Shown: positions 35,580 to 45,438, numbered from the stretch's first letter. The stretch is 64,000 nt of DNA from an uncultured Sphingobacteriales bacterium (GCA_937991535.1 CALKHN010000079.1:62001-126000), one strand, 5' to 3'. Program-made: numbers and translations. Notes: generated from the letters alone by a model not told the origin.

Positions 35580-36473
35580 ATGTTTGAGATCCTGATCAAA
35601 ATATCGTCCATCGTTCTGCCTGTTTTTGTGTTCCTAACGATGTTCAACGTTGGACTTACACAGAAGTTAAGCAACATCCTGGCATACCTGAAAAACAGAA
35701 AGTTTGCAATTGTTATGTTGCTGGCCAATTTTCTTTTTGCACCATTTCTCATGTGGGTATTGCTTTATTTTTTTCCGCTGGACCCCTACCTGGAAACGGG
35801 TCTCACCATATTCAGTATGTGCGCCGGTGCGCCGTTCCTTATAAAACTTACACAAGAATCAAAGCATGAGTTAGCATTGGGGGCAAGCACGATGATCATA
35901 CTCGTATTGGGTACCGTTGTATTTGTTCCGCTGGTATTGCCTAACGTTATTCCGCAGGTTGAAGTTAGCGGCGGAGCAATTGCCTGGACATTAATTAAGC
36001 AATTGATTTTACCTATCATCCTTGGGTTGCTACTGATTAAATTTTTACCCAGGCCTGGAAAAACGATTCAGCCCTGGGTGGCAAAAATCGGTAACTGGGC
36101 TTTGTACGTTATGTTGGTTTCAACTTTAGCAGGATACTTTCCTCAACTGAAGGAAATTTTTGGACAGGGCGCTATTCTTATTGGTATCGTTTTCATATTA
36201 GGCGCCTTTGGCATTGGTTATTTATTAGGCGGCTTGAGCCGCAAAGACCACTTGCAGGATGTGGCTGCACTGGGCACTGCACAAAAAAACACTGCGGCAA
36301 GTATGATCATCGCCGCTCAAAATTTTGGTGACCACCCGCAAGTGCTGGTAATTATTACCATTGCCAACAGCCTGGGGATTGCCATGCTGCTCGTGATTGC
36401 AAAGGTTCTGTCTAAAGACAATAAGATTAAGATTGTGGAGGATTATGAGGAGGTAACGTATGAGAACGTTTAA
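35580..36473 (+). CDS. BASS-family (bile acid:sodium symporter-like) transporter
   Basis: A 297-residue membrane protein with about nine hydrophobic segments. The family signature regions are MCAGAPFLIKLTQ and GTAQKNTAASMII, the latter resembling the crossover helix of sodium symporters. Bacterial members carry organic anions such as pantoate, keto acids or sulfonated compounds. It sits between arylsulfatase (11 bp) and SulP (52 bp), so uptake of an organic sulfate or export of the desulfated product is a reasonable guess. Confidence 0.85.
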   Translation: MFEILIKISSIVLPVFVFLTMFNVGLTQKLSNILAYLKNRKFAIVMLLANFLFAPFLMWVLLYFFPLDPYLETGLTIFSMCAGAPFLIKLTQESKHELALGASTMIILVLGTVVFVPLVLPNVIPQVEVSGGAIAWTLIKQLILPIILGLLLIKFLPRPGKTIQPWVAKIGNWALYVMLVSTLAGYFPQLKEIFGQGAILIGIVFILGAFGIGYLLGGLSRKDHLQDVAALGTAQKNTAASMIIAAQNFGDHPQVLVIITIANSLGIAMLLVIAKVLSKDNKIKIVEDYEEVTYENV

Positions 36474-36525
36474 TATTATTTGTATTCGATTGGGTAACAT
36501 CACTGTCCAACAATATTAACAAAAC

Positions 36526-38292
36526 ATGGATAAGGATTCGATCAATAAGGAAATAGAAAACGAGGCCATTTCTGTTGAAGAAATGCTTCCCGGGGAAGAA
36601 GAGTTGAAGCAAACGGTGAAAGCACATCGTTACAAACTACCCGAAAAATCAACACTGTCTGCCGATGCCAATGCCGGCCTCACCAAAGCTATGAACGAAA
36701 TTCCGAGTGGGATGGCTTGTGGGCAGTTGGCAGGTGTTAGTCCCGTAATGGGGTTGTTTGCCTGTGTTTGCGGAAACATTACCGGTGGCATTTTCAACAG
36801 TACCAAGTTGATGATTGTTTCCACCACCAGTGCATCCGCTTTTATGGTGTACCAGATCACTCAGGCTTATGCTGAAGAACAGCGGGTGGGTGCTGTTGTT
36901 TTGCTGGTGTTGCTCGCTGGCCTTATCATGATCGTTTTGGGATTATTAAAGCTCGGTAACCTGGTGCGGTTTGTTTCCTTCTCTGTAATGACCGGTTTTT
37001 TGGCTGGTATTTCCATTCTTGCCATTTTGAGCCAGTTGCCCACATTCTTTGGTTTTGATGCAACCGGTTCCAATAAAATCATGCAAACCGTTGACCTTAT
37101 CCAAAATATCAGGCTTACCAACTGGCATGCTTTAATACCAGGAATAGCCACAGTTGTGTTTATGGTGCTGCTTCCAAAAACGCCATTGGGACAGAAGTCG
37201 GCATTGGTTTCTGTTGCTCTTCCTTCGCTTTTTATTTTTTTAATGAAATGGAACGATGTTGAAGTGGTAAGTGATGTGGGTGAACTTTCATCAGGGCTGC
37301 CCTCATTGCACCTGCCCGATTTTTCGCTGATCAATCCCTCTCTTATAAGCGGCGCTTTTTCACTGGCATTAATTACCCTGATACAGGGAGCCGGTGTAAG
37401 TCAGAGCGTACCCAATCCGGATGGTTCCCGTCCCAACACATCCAAAGATTTTGTGAGCCAGGGTATTGCCAATGTATCTTCCAGTTTAATTGGTGGTATT
37501 GGCGTTGGTGGTTCCGTGGGTTCTACCGCACTGAATATTGTAGCGGGCGCACGAAGCAGACTCGCAAGCATTTTTGCAGGTGTGTTTATGCTGTTGCTTG
37601 TAGTACTGGTTCCCGGTTTGGTGGGGCAGGTAGCCATGCCTGTTTTGGCGGGTGTTATGATTTTTGCCATGGCCAGTTCGCTGCGTCCTCAAAAAAACAA
37701 ACAAGTGTGGAACGCCGGCTGGGCTGCAAGAGTTGGCTTTATCAGTACCTTGCTCGTTACCATGTTCTGGCCCATTCAATACGCCGTATTGGTTGGAGTG
37801 ATGCTCTCTTTCGTTATGTATTTTTTTATGTCGTCACGCTATGTAAAATTGCACCGCAGGCGGATGATGAGTGATGGAAGGTTTGAACAAATACCCGTGC
37901 CGGTAGAGCTTGAAAGTGAAAAAATACACATTTTTTCAGTGGATGGAAGTCTGCATTTTGCAGGTGCACGCATGTTAGAAAATCAGTGGCCAAAATTAGG
38001 AACGTACACACGGCGTCCCGTAATTGTGCTTGAAATGCAAGGTCTGAATAATGTAGGCGCCACCTTAACGGAAGTGCTGTTGAATTATTATCACAAAATA
38101 GAAGAGGCCGGTGGCCGGTTTTACATTACCGAATTAGGAGAGCGTAGCTATTCCATATTACGTACCCAGGCAGCTTCAGAAATTTTAGGAGGCATGCGCA
38201 TTTTTAAACAAGAGGCAATCATTGGCGAAAGTACCAGGCAGGCAATTTTGGAAGCAAGAGAATGGCTTGGTAATTATAATCCGGAAAAGTAA
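36526..38292 (+). CDS. SulP family inorganic anion transporter with STAS domain
   Basis: A 588-residue transporter. The SulP core (about 55-440) begins ADANAGLTKAMNEIPSGMAC and includes NPDGSRPNTSKDFVSQGIAN and VGSTALNIVAGARSR. The C-terminal STAS domain (about 465-585) includes FSVDGSLHFAGARMLENQWP. Family members carry sulfate, bicarbonate or other anions; the substrate cannot be read directly, but the upstream arylsulfatase favours sulfate. A close paralogue follows in tandem. Confidence 0.92.
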   Translation: MDKDSINKEIENEAISVEEMLPGEEELKQTVKAHRYKLPEKSTLSADANAGLTKAMNEIPSGMACGQLAGVSPVMGLFACVCGNITGGIFNSTKLMIVSTTSASAFMVYQITQAYAEEQRVGAVVLLVLLAGLIMIVLGLLKLGNLVRFVSFSVMTGFLAGISILAILSQLPTFFGFDATGSNKIMQTVDLIQNIRLTNWHALIPGIATVVFMVLLPKTPLGQKSALVSVALPSLFIFLMKWNDVEVVSDVGELSSGLPSLHLPDFSLINPSLISGAFSLALITLIQGAGVSQSVPNPDGSRPNTSKDFVSQGIANVSSSLIGGIGVGGSVGSTALNIVAGARSRLASIFAGVFMLLLVVLVPGLVGQVAMPVLAGVMIFAMASSLRPQKNKQVWNAGWAARVGFISTLLVTMFWPIQYAVLVGVMLSFVMYFFMSSRYVKLHRRRMMSDGRFEQIPVPVELESEKIHIFSVDGSLHFAGARMLENQWPKLGTYTRRPVIVLEMQGLNNVGATLTEVLLNYYHKIEEAGGRFYITELGERSYSILRTQAASEILGGMRIFKQEAIIGESTRQAILEAREWLGNYNPEK

Positions 38293-38398
38293 TTGCTTTA
38301 CCCGGAATTGAATTTATTTTTTACGGGCAGAATAAAAAAGGACTTTTGAAAAAAGATGAATTTTAAAACCAACGGTTATTAAAATAGTTTTTGACCGC

Positions 38399-40158
38399 AT
38401 GAATGGGTACACTAAAAATAGTAAGGCAGAAAAAACGGAAAAACCGGCTGAGGATACCCTTCCCGGTGAGATGCGCCTAAAGCATACCGTGGAAGAAGCC
38501 AGGCGGAAGCAGATCAAAAAATCAACAATTAAAGACGATATAAATGCCGGGCTTACCGTTGCCATGAACGAGATCCCGGACGGCATGGCTTGTGGACTGC
38601 TCGCAGGAGTTAGTCCCATCATGGGATTGTTTGCAACCGTGTGTGGAGGCATAGTTGGCGGGATATTCAACAGTTCCAAATTGATGATTATCTCTACCAC
38701 GAGTGCTGCGGCATTCTTACTATACCAACTTTCACAAGCATACGCACCGGAACAACGGGTAGATGCTTTGATTTTGCTGGTATTAATTTCCGGCGCCATC
38801 ATGATTGTTATGGGGTTTTTGAAACTGGGCAACCTTGTAAGGTTTGTTTCTTACTCTGTAATGACGGGATTTTTAGCAGGAATTTCTATCCTGACCATCT
38901 TAAGCCAGTTACCCACGCTGTTTGCCATTCCTGCGGAAGGCAGTAATAAAATTCTGCAAACGGTGAACCTGTTTCAGAACATTCAACTTACGAACTGGCA
39001 TGCGTTCATCCCAGGAATCATCTCTATCGCCTGCATGCTCTTATTGCCTAAAACGCCCCTGGGAAATAGGTCGGCTATCTTTGCCATTGCCATTCCTTCA
39101 CTACTCATTTTTTTTATGGGTTGGACCGATGTGGAAATCGTGAGTGATATAGGGGAAATGCCCAATGGATTGCCGCCACTTCGCCTGCCCGATTTTTCAT
39201 TGATGCGGCCTGCTCTTTTTAGCGGAGCACTTTCGCTGGCTTTGATTGTTCTGATTCAGGCAGCCGGTGTTAGCCAAAGCGTGCCCAATCCGGATGGATC
39301 ACGGTCAAGCACTTCAAAGGATTTTATCAGCCAGGGTCTTGCCAATGTATCATCAGGCTTAATCGGTGGCATTGGCGTTGGTGGGTCACTGGGTTCCACA
39401 GCTTTGAACATTGTATCTGGCGCAAGAAGCAGGTGGTCCGGAATTTTTTCGGGTACGCTGGTATTAATGCTTGTATTATTGTTGCCCGGCCTAATTGGAA
39501 ATGTTGGCATGCCGGTACTTGCTGCCATCATGATTTTTGCTATGGCAAGTTCGCTGAAGGTGGAAGAAAACAAACAGGTTTGGGAGCCGGATGGGCTTCC
39601 AGGATCGGCCTCGTGTGCACCTTTTTGGTTACCTTATTTATGCCGGTACAATATGCAGTACTCATTGGCGTGCTATTGTCTTTCACCCTTTATTTTTTTA
39701 GTTCTTCCCGGTTGGTAAAACTGCAGCAAAGACTGTTTTTAAATGATGGAACGATGGAAGAAGTTCCGGTGCCGGAGCAAATTGAAAACGAAACCATTTA
39801 CATTTTTGCGGTGGATGGCGATTTGCATTTTGCAGGCGCAAGAATGCTGGAAAAACAGTGGCCGGAAATCAACCCTGAAACCCGCAATCCCGTAATTATT
39901 CTGGAATTAAGAGGAAGAAATAATATTGGGGCAACTTTGATAGAAGTAATTGAAAAATTTTACGAGAAAATAACAGCAGCGAATGGCCGGTTTTATATTA
40001 CGGAATTAGGGCAAAACAGTTATTCATCCTTTCAAGCCCAGGCAACTTCTGAAGTACTAAAGGGGATCCACTTATTAAAAAAAGAAGCTGTAATTGGCAA
40101 GAGCACCCGGCAAGCATTTACCGAGGCGAAGGCCTGGCTTTACAATGGTGCGAGGTAG
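38399..40158 (+). pseudogene. Second SulP/STAS anion transporter, frameshifted
   Basis: The first frame gives residues 1-395 of a SulP protein closely similar to its upstream neighbour (NPDGSRSSTSKDFISQGLAN, LGSTALNIVSGARSR), then falls into junk after NKQVWEPDG. A second frame takes over with GAGWASRIGLVCTFLVTLFM and a full STAS domain (FAVDGDLHFAGARMLEKQWP), ending at 40158. One extra G in the G run at 39582-39584 restores KQVWGAGWAS, equivalent to KQVWNAGWAA in the first copy. So it is a single gene with a one-base deletion, natural or a sequencing error. The two copies differ throughout, so this is an old duplication. Confidence 0.9.
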
Positions 40159-40357
40159 GTTAACGATGTGTTTTTTTAATTATCGCAATCGGACGGTCTC
40201 GCGAATTAAAAAGGCAAAGGGCCCGGGTTGGGGCAACTTACCAGGCATAGGAATATAGGGACGCTATTTGCGTATATTATGATTTGGAACCTGTTAGCCT
40301 GACTTATGCTGTTTCCTGGTTTAAGGCATTAATTTTAGTATCAATAAATTATTCAAA

Positions 40358-41440
40358 ATGACCAATGGCCAACCACAGATAAGTAATAGAAAGGTGGTTC
40401 AGGTTTTTCTTATCAGTCTTGTAGTAATACTTATCATTGCATCCATCGCCGGCCTTAAATATTTTATGTCGGGGTTTTTGGGTGCGGTTACGTTATATAT
40501 TCTATTCCGGCATCGTTATCATCGTTTGACAACCGAAAAAAACTGGAATAAATCAATAACCAGTATCCTTTTTATCGGACTCTCGCTATCAACGCTGGCA
40601 CTGCCACTTTACTTATTGATTAGGTATATCGTGCCACAGGCCAGTTCGGTCATTGACAACCGGGATAGGATTGTAGTAAAATTTAACCAGGTTAAGGAAT
40701 GGATGGCAAGCAAGCCGGTATTAAGTAAGATAGATATGTCGGCGGATTCATTGGTTATTTGGGTTCAAAAAGTTTTAGAATATGTTCCGCAGCTACTCGG
40801 CTCTGTGGCTGCTATGCTGACTAACATCGTCGTTGCTTTTTTTGTTCTCTATTTTATGCAAACCAATTCCAGGTTACTGGAGAGAACGATCAGTCTCTCC
40901 ATTCCCTTTTCGGCCCGAAGTAAAAAATTGTTATGGGCAAAAATAGAGCTGATGGTGCGTTCTAATACGATAGGCATTCCTGTAATGGCATTTTGCCAGG
41001 CTGTATTTGCAGCCATTGGTTATATGTTTTTTGATGTTAATAATGCCCTGCTTTGGGGATTATTAACAGGTGCAGCCACGATTGTACCCGTTGTGGGAAC
41101 GTTACTGATCTGGGTTCCTGTTTGCCTGGTTCTGGTAGCATCCGGACAGCCGGTAAATGCCTTTTGGCTGGCATTGTATTGTTTTATAGTTGTGGGCGGG
41201 GTTGATAATGTTTTACGATTTACCTTCCTTAAAAGTCTTGGCAACGTACCACCGCTGATCACTGTATTTGGGGTAATCCTTGGGTTGAATTTATTTGGAC
41301 TGCTCGGACTCATTTTCGGGCCGCTACTGCTTTCATTGATCGGAGTTTTGATGGAAGTTTACCGCAATGAGTATGGCCGTCGCCAGGAACTATCCCAGAT
41401 CCTTTTAAAAAGAAATGAAAAAAGGCAGAACTTCCCATAA
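40358..41440 (+). CDS. AI-2E family transporter (PerM/YdiK-like)
   Basis: A 360-residue integral membrane protein with about eight hydrophobic segments and a central soluble stretch (about 100-150). The C-terminal part has the family pattern NNALLWGLLTGAATIVPVVG and ITVFGVILGLNLFGLLGLIFGP. Members include autoinducer-2 exporters and sodium/proton antiporters, and most are uncharacterised. It is 199 bp after the SulP pair on the same strand and ends before a palindrome at 41510-41539. Confidence 0.88.
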   Translation: MTNGQPQISNRKVVQVFLISLVVILIIASIAGLKYFMSGFLGAVTLYILFRHRYHRLTTEKNWNKSITSILFIGLSLSTLALPLYLLIRYIVPQASSVIDNRDRIVVKFNQVKEWMASKPVLSKIDMSADSLVIWVQKVLEYVPQLLGSVAAMLTNIVVAFFVLYFMQTNSRLLERTISLSIPFSARSKKLLWAKIELMVRSNTIGIPVMAFCQAVFAAIGYMFFDVNNALLWGLLTGAATIVPVVGTLLIWVPVCLVLVASGQPVNAFWLALYCFIVVGGVDNVLRFTFLKSLGNVPPLITVFGVILGLNLFGLLGLIFGPLLLSLIGVLMEVYRNEYGRRQELSQILLKRNEKRQNFP

Positions 41441-41509
41441 CAGGTTCCGCGTTGCACCACAACTGATTAGCATCATCTTCTCCTGCAAAAAATAGCGATC
41501 TTTTTTCAA

Positions 41510-41539
41510 GCAACATTCTGCCGACCGGCAGAATGTTGC
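41510..41539. terminator. Bidirectional terminator-like palindrome
   Basis: A perfect 13-bp inverted repeat, GCAACATTCTGCC and its complement, surrounds the 4-base loop GACC. It lies in the gap between convergent genes (AI-2E permease on plus, DUF1269 on minus). The T tract after it is short on both sides, so terminator strength is uncertain. Confidence 0.6.
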
Positions 41540-41576
41540 TGCTTTTGCACATTAAGATTCATGCCACTGCGCCGGA

Positions 41577-42402
41577 TTAGGCAATTGGTTCTTCTTTAGG
41601 TTTACGCTCAAAAGCTTCTCCAATCAATTGGGATGCTTGTTTCAACTTTTCAGTTCTTGCCGTGTATTCCTTTTTCACTTCATTGATGCGTTTTACTAAT
41701 TTAGACTTTCTTTTTTCACTGGCATCCTTCATTTGTTCCTCCATTTTGTTGACCTTAGCATCAAGCTGATCTTTTGTTTCTTTAACTTTTCTATTGATCT
41801 GATCGTTTATTGACTGTGCTTTATTTTGCAGTTTGTCTATTGCTGATGTAATATCTGCTTTACCTTCTGCTGTTGCTTCCTTTAGTTCTTCTTTCAGCTC
41901 TTTATATTCCGCCTCAATGGCTTGTGATTCCCGTATTAGCTGTTCTTCTGCCACTTCATAATTCAGCCTTCTAAACACCATTGCATTTAAAGCATCAAGT
42001 TTTGTATCCACCGGAACCGTCCAGACTTCATCAATCTCGGCAATTACTGCTATTTTGCCGTTCGTTAGTGCTTTTGAAACTTCTTCCACGAAAGCCGCAC
42101 TAATGTCATCTTTGCTTATGTCAAAAAAAAAGTCCGGCAATAGTACCGGTTGAAGCGCCAATCGCTAATCCTACTGGACCTCCAAGTAACCCTATTAAGC
42201 TACCGACAAATAATCCGGTAACCATGCCTCCCGGCCCCGCCTCTGCCGCAGTGTTGAGGTGAACAGCACCTTTTTCATCTTTGCTTACAACAGCTGAGGC
42301 ATACAGCGTGATGTCGCCTTTTTTATGTAAATCTTTCAAGGCGCTTTGCCCTTCAAATGCTGCTTTCTCATCATTGAAAACAGCAACTAACATCTTGTTC
42401 AT
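41577..42402 (-). pseudogene. DUF1269 family protein, frameshifted in an A9 run
   Basis: Two frames make one protein. The first (42402 down to 42121) begins MNKMLVAVFNDEKAAFEG and reaches a Gly-rich membrane-like segment GLLGGPVGLAIGASTGTIAG. It stops at the A run 42123-42131. With eight instead of nine A the frame continues GLFFDISKDDISAAFVEEV into the second part, which has a helical, Lys/Glu-rich coiled-coil tail (about 155-270). The family is uncharacterised. The indel may be natural or a homopolymer error. It is downstream of the cupin, hemerythrin-like and VIT genes. Confidence 0.85.
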
Positions 42403-42526
42403 GTTTCAGGTTTTAAAAGTGAATAAATATTTTTCATCAGCTAAGGTAAAGTAGCGAAAGACCCGGCTTCATCAATAGGATACCCCAAAAATAATAAGAA
42501 TCGGGCCAATAGATTTTTCTGTTTTT

Positions 42527-42823
42527 CTACTTAAAAAACTCAAATTTTATTTCTTTGGGCATAATATGAACAGCTGCGAAGTCCTGTTTTGCTTCAATTT
42601 GATGGATCACATTCGCCGGTATAATAAATACATCTCCGGAGTTTAAAATATGTTCTGTGCCTTCCAGGTGCATTACGCATATGCCTGTCTGCATCACCAG
42701 AACCGATTCTGCGGATGCACGGTGTTTCGGCAAAAATTCTCCGGCATTGGCCGACATCTGCTTTGCAATAAATGATTTTCCTTCGGCCAATGGAATAACC
42801 TCTGGGTTGGTAACGACCTTCAT
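42527..42823 (-). CDS. Small cupin-domain protein
   Basis: A 98-residue single-domain cupin. The two cupin motifs are FLPKHRASAESVLVMQTG (about 31-48) and ILNSGDVFIIPANVIHQIE (about 60-78), with His residues suited to metal binding. Function is unknown; small cupins can be sensors, dioxygenases or isomerases. It lies 40 bp after the hemerythrin-like gene. Confidence 0.85.
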   Translation of the reverse strand: MKVVTNPEVIPLAEGKSFIAKQMSANAGEFLPKHRASAESVLVMQTGICVMHLEGTEHILNSGDVFIIPANVIHQIEAKQDFAAVHIMPKEIKFEFFK

Positions 42824-42863
42824 AATTTGTGTCCCGAATTGAACTAAGCCGGTTACTAAAAGT

Positions 42864-43310
42864 TTATTTCAGTTTCAACTTCAGATATTCTCCAATCAAT
42901 ATTGCCGTTGGATAAGAAACTACTTCCTCCATTTTGGCATGTTCCATAAGTTGCTCTGCAAATAAAGTTGCTTCAGGATGATTTTCTGCCTTAGATACTT
43001 TCAACAATTCCTGCAAGGCTTCGTCTATTTGTTTATGCTCTGCAAGCATTTCAGGAAGTTCTGATTTTAGTTTGTCGGTCATTGCTATAACCGGCTTCAT
43101 TTCGGGTACTATTTTCCCATCTGCGAGCATGGGAAGTAATCCCAAAGGCGGTAGCGCATATTCTTCTTCCTTAATAAAATGTGGATGCAGTACTTTAGCA
43201 ACTACTTTTGCGGCTTCACCGGTTTTGCCGGGAAGTTCTGTTGCATGTTTGAGCATTTTGTGAAGTTCTTCATGCTCGGTGTGGAGCGCGGTGGGTGTTT
43301 TAAATTCCAT
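42864..43310 (-). CDS. Hemerythrin-like (HHE) domain protein
   Basis: A 148-residue four-helix protein. Candidate di-iron ligands are His and Glu in HTEHEELHKML, HPHFIKEEEYALPPLG, EMLAEHKQID and MEHAKMEEVVSYP. HHE proteins bind oxygen, NO or iron and often protect against oxidative or nitrosative stress. It lies 11 bp downstream of the VIT-family iron/manganese transporter, which supports an iron-related role. Confidence 0.85.
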   Translation of the reverse strand: MEFKTPTALHTEHEELHKMLKHATELPGKTGEAAKVVAKVLHPHFIKEEEYALPPLGLLPMLADGKIVPEMKPVIAMTDKLKSELPEMLAEHKQIDEALQELLKVSKAENHPEATLFAEQLMEHAKMEEVVSYPTAILIGEYLKLKLK

Positions 43311-43321
43311 GATTTTTATGT

Positions 43322-44023
43322 TTAAACATTAACACTAAAGAGATATCCGACAAGGGTAGATAATCCCATTGCAATAATCCCCCAAATCACAATTCTCATA
43401 ATTGGCTTCATTATACCGGTGCCCCCGGATTTTCCTGATACTGCACCAAGTATTATTAGGGAAATTATAGTAACCCCATAAAGGAAATACTCCATATTCT
43501 TTATGGGTGCAAATATGGTAACGATAAGGGGTAAAATACCGCCTGCAATAAACGCGGCGGCTGAAGCAAAAGCTGCCTGTAATGGGTTTGCCTGACTTAC
43601 TTCATTGATCCCCAACTCATCTCTGGTATGTGTGCCCAAAGGATCAAATTCAGTCAATTCTTTAGCTACCTGCAGTGCCGTTTCCTTTTTTAACCCCCTT
43701 CTTTCATAAATCTCGCCTAAAATTTTCAATTCATTTTCCGGCATTTCTTCCAGTTCCTTTCTTTCTCTTTCAATATCGGACTTTTCAATATCAGATTGTG
43801 AACTAACGGAAACATACTCTCCGGCAGCCATAGATAAAGCACCGGCAACAAGTCCTGCAATCGTCGCCAATAAAATAGGTTCCCTTGCTGTACCTGCTGT
43901 CGCAACTCCAATGGCAAGACTTGAAATAGAAATGATACCATCATTTGCTCCCAAAACTGCGGCCCTTAACCAGTTGCTCCGGTGTATGTAATGGCTGTCT
44001 AAGTAATTGTCTATAGTTATCAT
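43322..44023 (-). CDS. VIT/CCC1-family iron or manganese transporter
   Basis: A 233-residue membrane protein with about five hydrophobic segments. Signature regions are NWLRAAVLGANDGIISISSL, AGALSMAAGEYVSVSSQSD and an acidic cytoplasmic loop rich in Glu (RERKELEEMPENELK) that binds metal in plant VIT1. I place the start at the ATG at 44023 (MITIDNYLDSHYIHRSNW) rather than a TTG 42 bp upstream. It heads a minus-strand set with hemerythrin-like, cupin and DUF1269 genes. Confidence 0.9.
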   Translation of the reverse strand: MITIDNYLDSHYIHRSNWLRAAVLGANDGIISISSLAIGVATAGTAREPILLATIAGLVAGALSMAAGEYVSVSSQSDIEKSDIERERKELEEMPENELKILGEIYERRGLKKETALQVAKELTEFDPLGTHTRDELGINEVSQANPLQAAFASAAAFIAGGILPLIVTIFAPIKNMEYFLYGVTIISLIILGAVSGKSGGTGIMKPIMRIVIWGIIAMGLSTLVGYLFSVNV

Positions 44024-44172
44024 TTTATTTAATTGTCGTTCTGCAATTGCAATAATCCCAAACAAGTCTTAGTCTCACAGCGATGGGTCCGCTTATTGCG
44101 AAAACAAAAGTTTCGATCAGTTCAAAAATACTACATAACGCATGAATTTTGATCATTTAAACTGACCGTTGT

Positions 44173-45438
44173 CTAATCCAGCCACGCCAATGCAGCAGTC
44201 ATCATTGCCTGTAACCCTGTTTTTAATGTAGGATGGATAACAGGAGCAAATTTTGGTGAATGGTTGCTCGGAACAGAATTCAGTTGATTGTTATTTTTTG
44301 CTTCTAAAAATGTTTTTGGATCTGTTCCTCCAACAAACCAAAAAACATACGGCACTTTCCAATTTCTTCCGGAAACACTGAAATCTTCACTCGCAGATGC
44401 CGGCTGGGTTTCATAGGAATTATCTCCAAATACAGCATGGAAAGCTTCCGAAACTTTATGAGTGGCCTCAAGGTCATTCACGGTTAGGGGATAACTGTCC
44501 AGTGTGGTAAACTCCGGTTCTTTTGGTGCATTGGAAGCAGTACATTCTGCACAGCAAATGCGCTTTACGGCGGAAAGTATATGGTCCCGAACGCCATCGT
44601 CAAAAGTGCGGATATTTAACTTAAGCGTGGCATCGTCTGGAATAATATTTTCTTTTGTGCCAGCCTGTAATGCTCCTATCGTTAACACAGCGTTCTCTAT
44701 TGGGGCAATCTCCCGGGACACAATGGTCTGTAAACGCATAGTTGTGGCTGCCGCCATGATCACCGGGTCAATTGATGTTTGTGGCTGTGATCCATGCGAT
44801 CCCCGGCCAAACAACTTAACTTTTAAACTATTTCCTGCAGAAAGAATTGGCCCGCCCCGGTAACCCACAGTTCCTGATTGACCTACCATGACGTGTTGGC
44901 CAAGAATGATGTCAGGCTTAGGAAAACGCTCCATCATGCCATCCGCTATCATGCTTTGGGCACCGCGTCCAACTTCTTCGCCGGGCTGGAAAACAGCCAG
45001 TAAAGTGCCCTTCCATTGGTCTTTATTTTCTGAGAACAACCGTGCGGCGCCCATTAACCAGGTTACATGTAAATCATGGCCGCATACATGCGATACACCC
45101 ACTTCAACCCCTTCTTCATCCCGGTCTACTTTTGTACTGGCATAAGGCAATCCGGTAGCTTCTGTTACGGGAAGTGCATCCATGTCAGCTCTGAGCATCA
45201 CGGTAGGCCCTTCTCCATTTTTTAGGATACCAACCACTCCGGTTACACCAACATTTGCAGTAACCTCAAATTGATATCTCTTCAGGTAATCAGCAGCGAT
45301 TTTGGCCGTTCTGAATTCCTTCATAGACAGCTCCGGGTTTTGGTGAATGTCTTTATAAATGTTTTCCAATTCCGGAAGCAGTTTATCAATAATGCCATCG
45401 GTTTTGTTGTGGAAGTCTGTTATGCGAGCAATATCCAT
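44173..45438 (-). CDS. M20D amidohydrolase (HipO/AmhX-type)
   Basis: A 421-residue metallo-amidohydrolase that cleaves N-acyl amino acids or similar amides. Metal and catalytic motifs are SHVCGHDLHVTW, FQPGEEVGRGAQ and QHVMVG, and the dimerisation insert spans about 190-300. The ATG at 45438 (MDIARITDFHNK) is preferred to a TTG three codons earlier. Family substrates include hippurate and indole-acetyl amino acids; the true one is unknown. The 149-bp gap to the VIT gene suggests a separate transcript. Confidence 0.9.
   Translation of the reverse strand: MDIARITDFHNKTDGIIDKLLPELENIYKDIHQNPELSMKEFRTAKIAADYLKRYQFEVTANVGVTGVVGILKNGEGPTVMLRADMDALPVTEATGLPYASTKVDRDEEGVEVGVSHVCGHDLHVTWLMGAARLFSENKDQWKGTLLAVFQPGEEVGRGAQSMIADGMMERFPKPDIILGQHVMVGQSGTVGYRGGPILSAGNSLKVKLFGRGSHGSQPQTSIDPVIMAAATTMRLQTIVSREIAPIENAVLTIGALQAGTKENIIPDDATLKLNIRTFDDGVRDHILSAVKRICCAECTASNAPKEPEFTTLDSYPLTVNDLEATHKVSEAFHAVFGDNSYETQPASASEDFSVSGRNWKVPYVFWFVGGTDPKTFLEAKNNNQLNSVPSNHSPKFAPVIHPTLKTGLQAMMTAALAWLD

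Noticed and set aside
36867..37334. A 155-codon minus-strand frame inside the first SulP gene
   Set aside because: Antisense shadow of a conserved membrane gene with biased composition.
36526..40158. The SulP pair as an assembly duplication
   Set aside because: The two copies differ at many residues and in spacing, so they are old paralogues rather than a repeat error.
41577..42402. Programmed ribosomal frameshift in DUF1269
   Set aside because: Not excluded, but there is no stimulatory structure I can see, and other homopolymer indels nearby make an error or mutation more likely.
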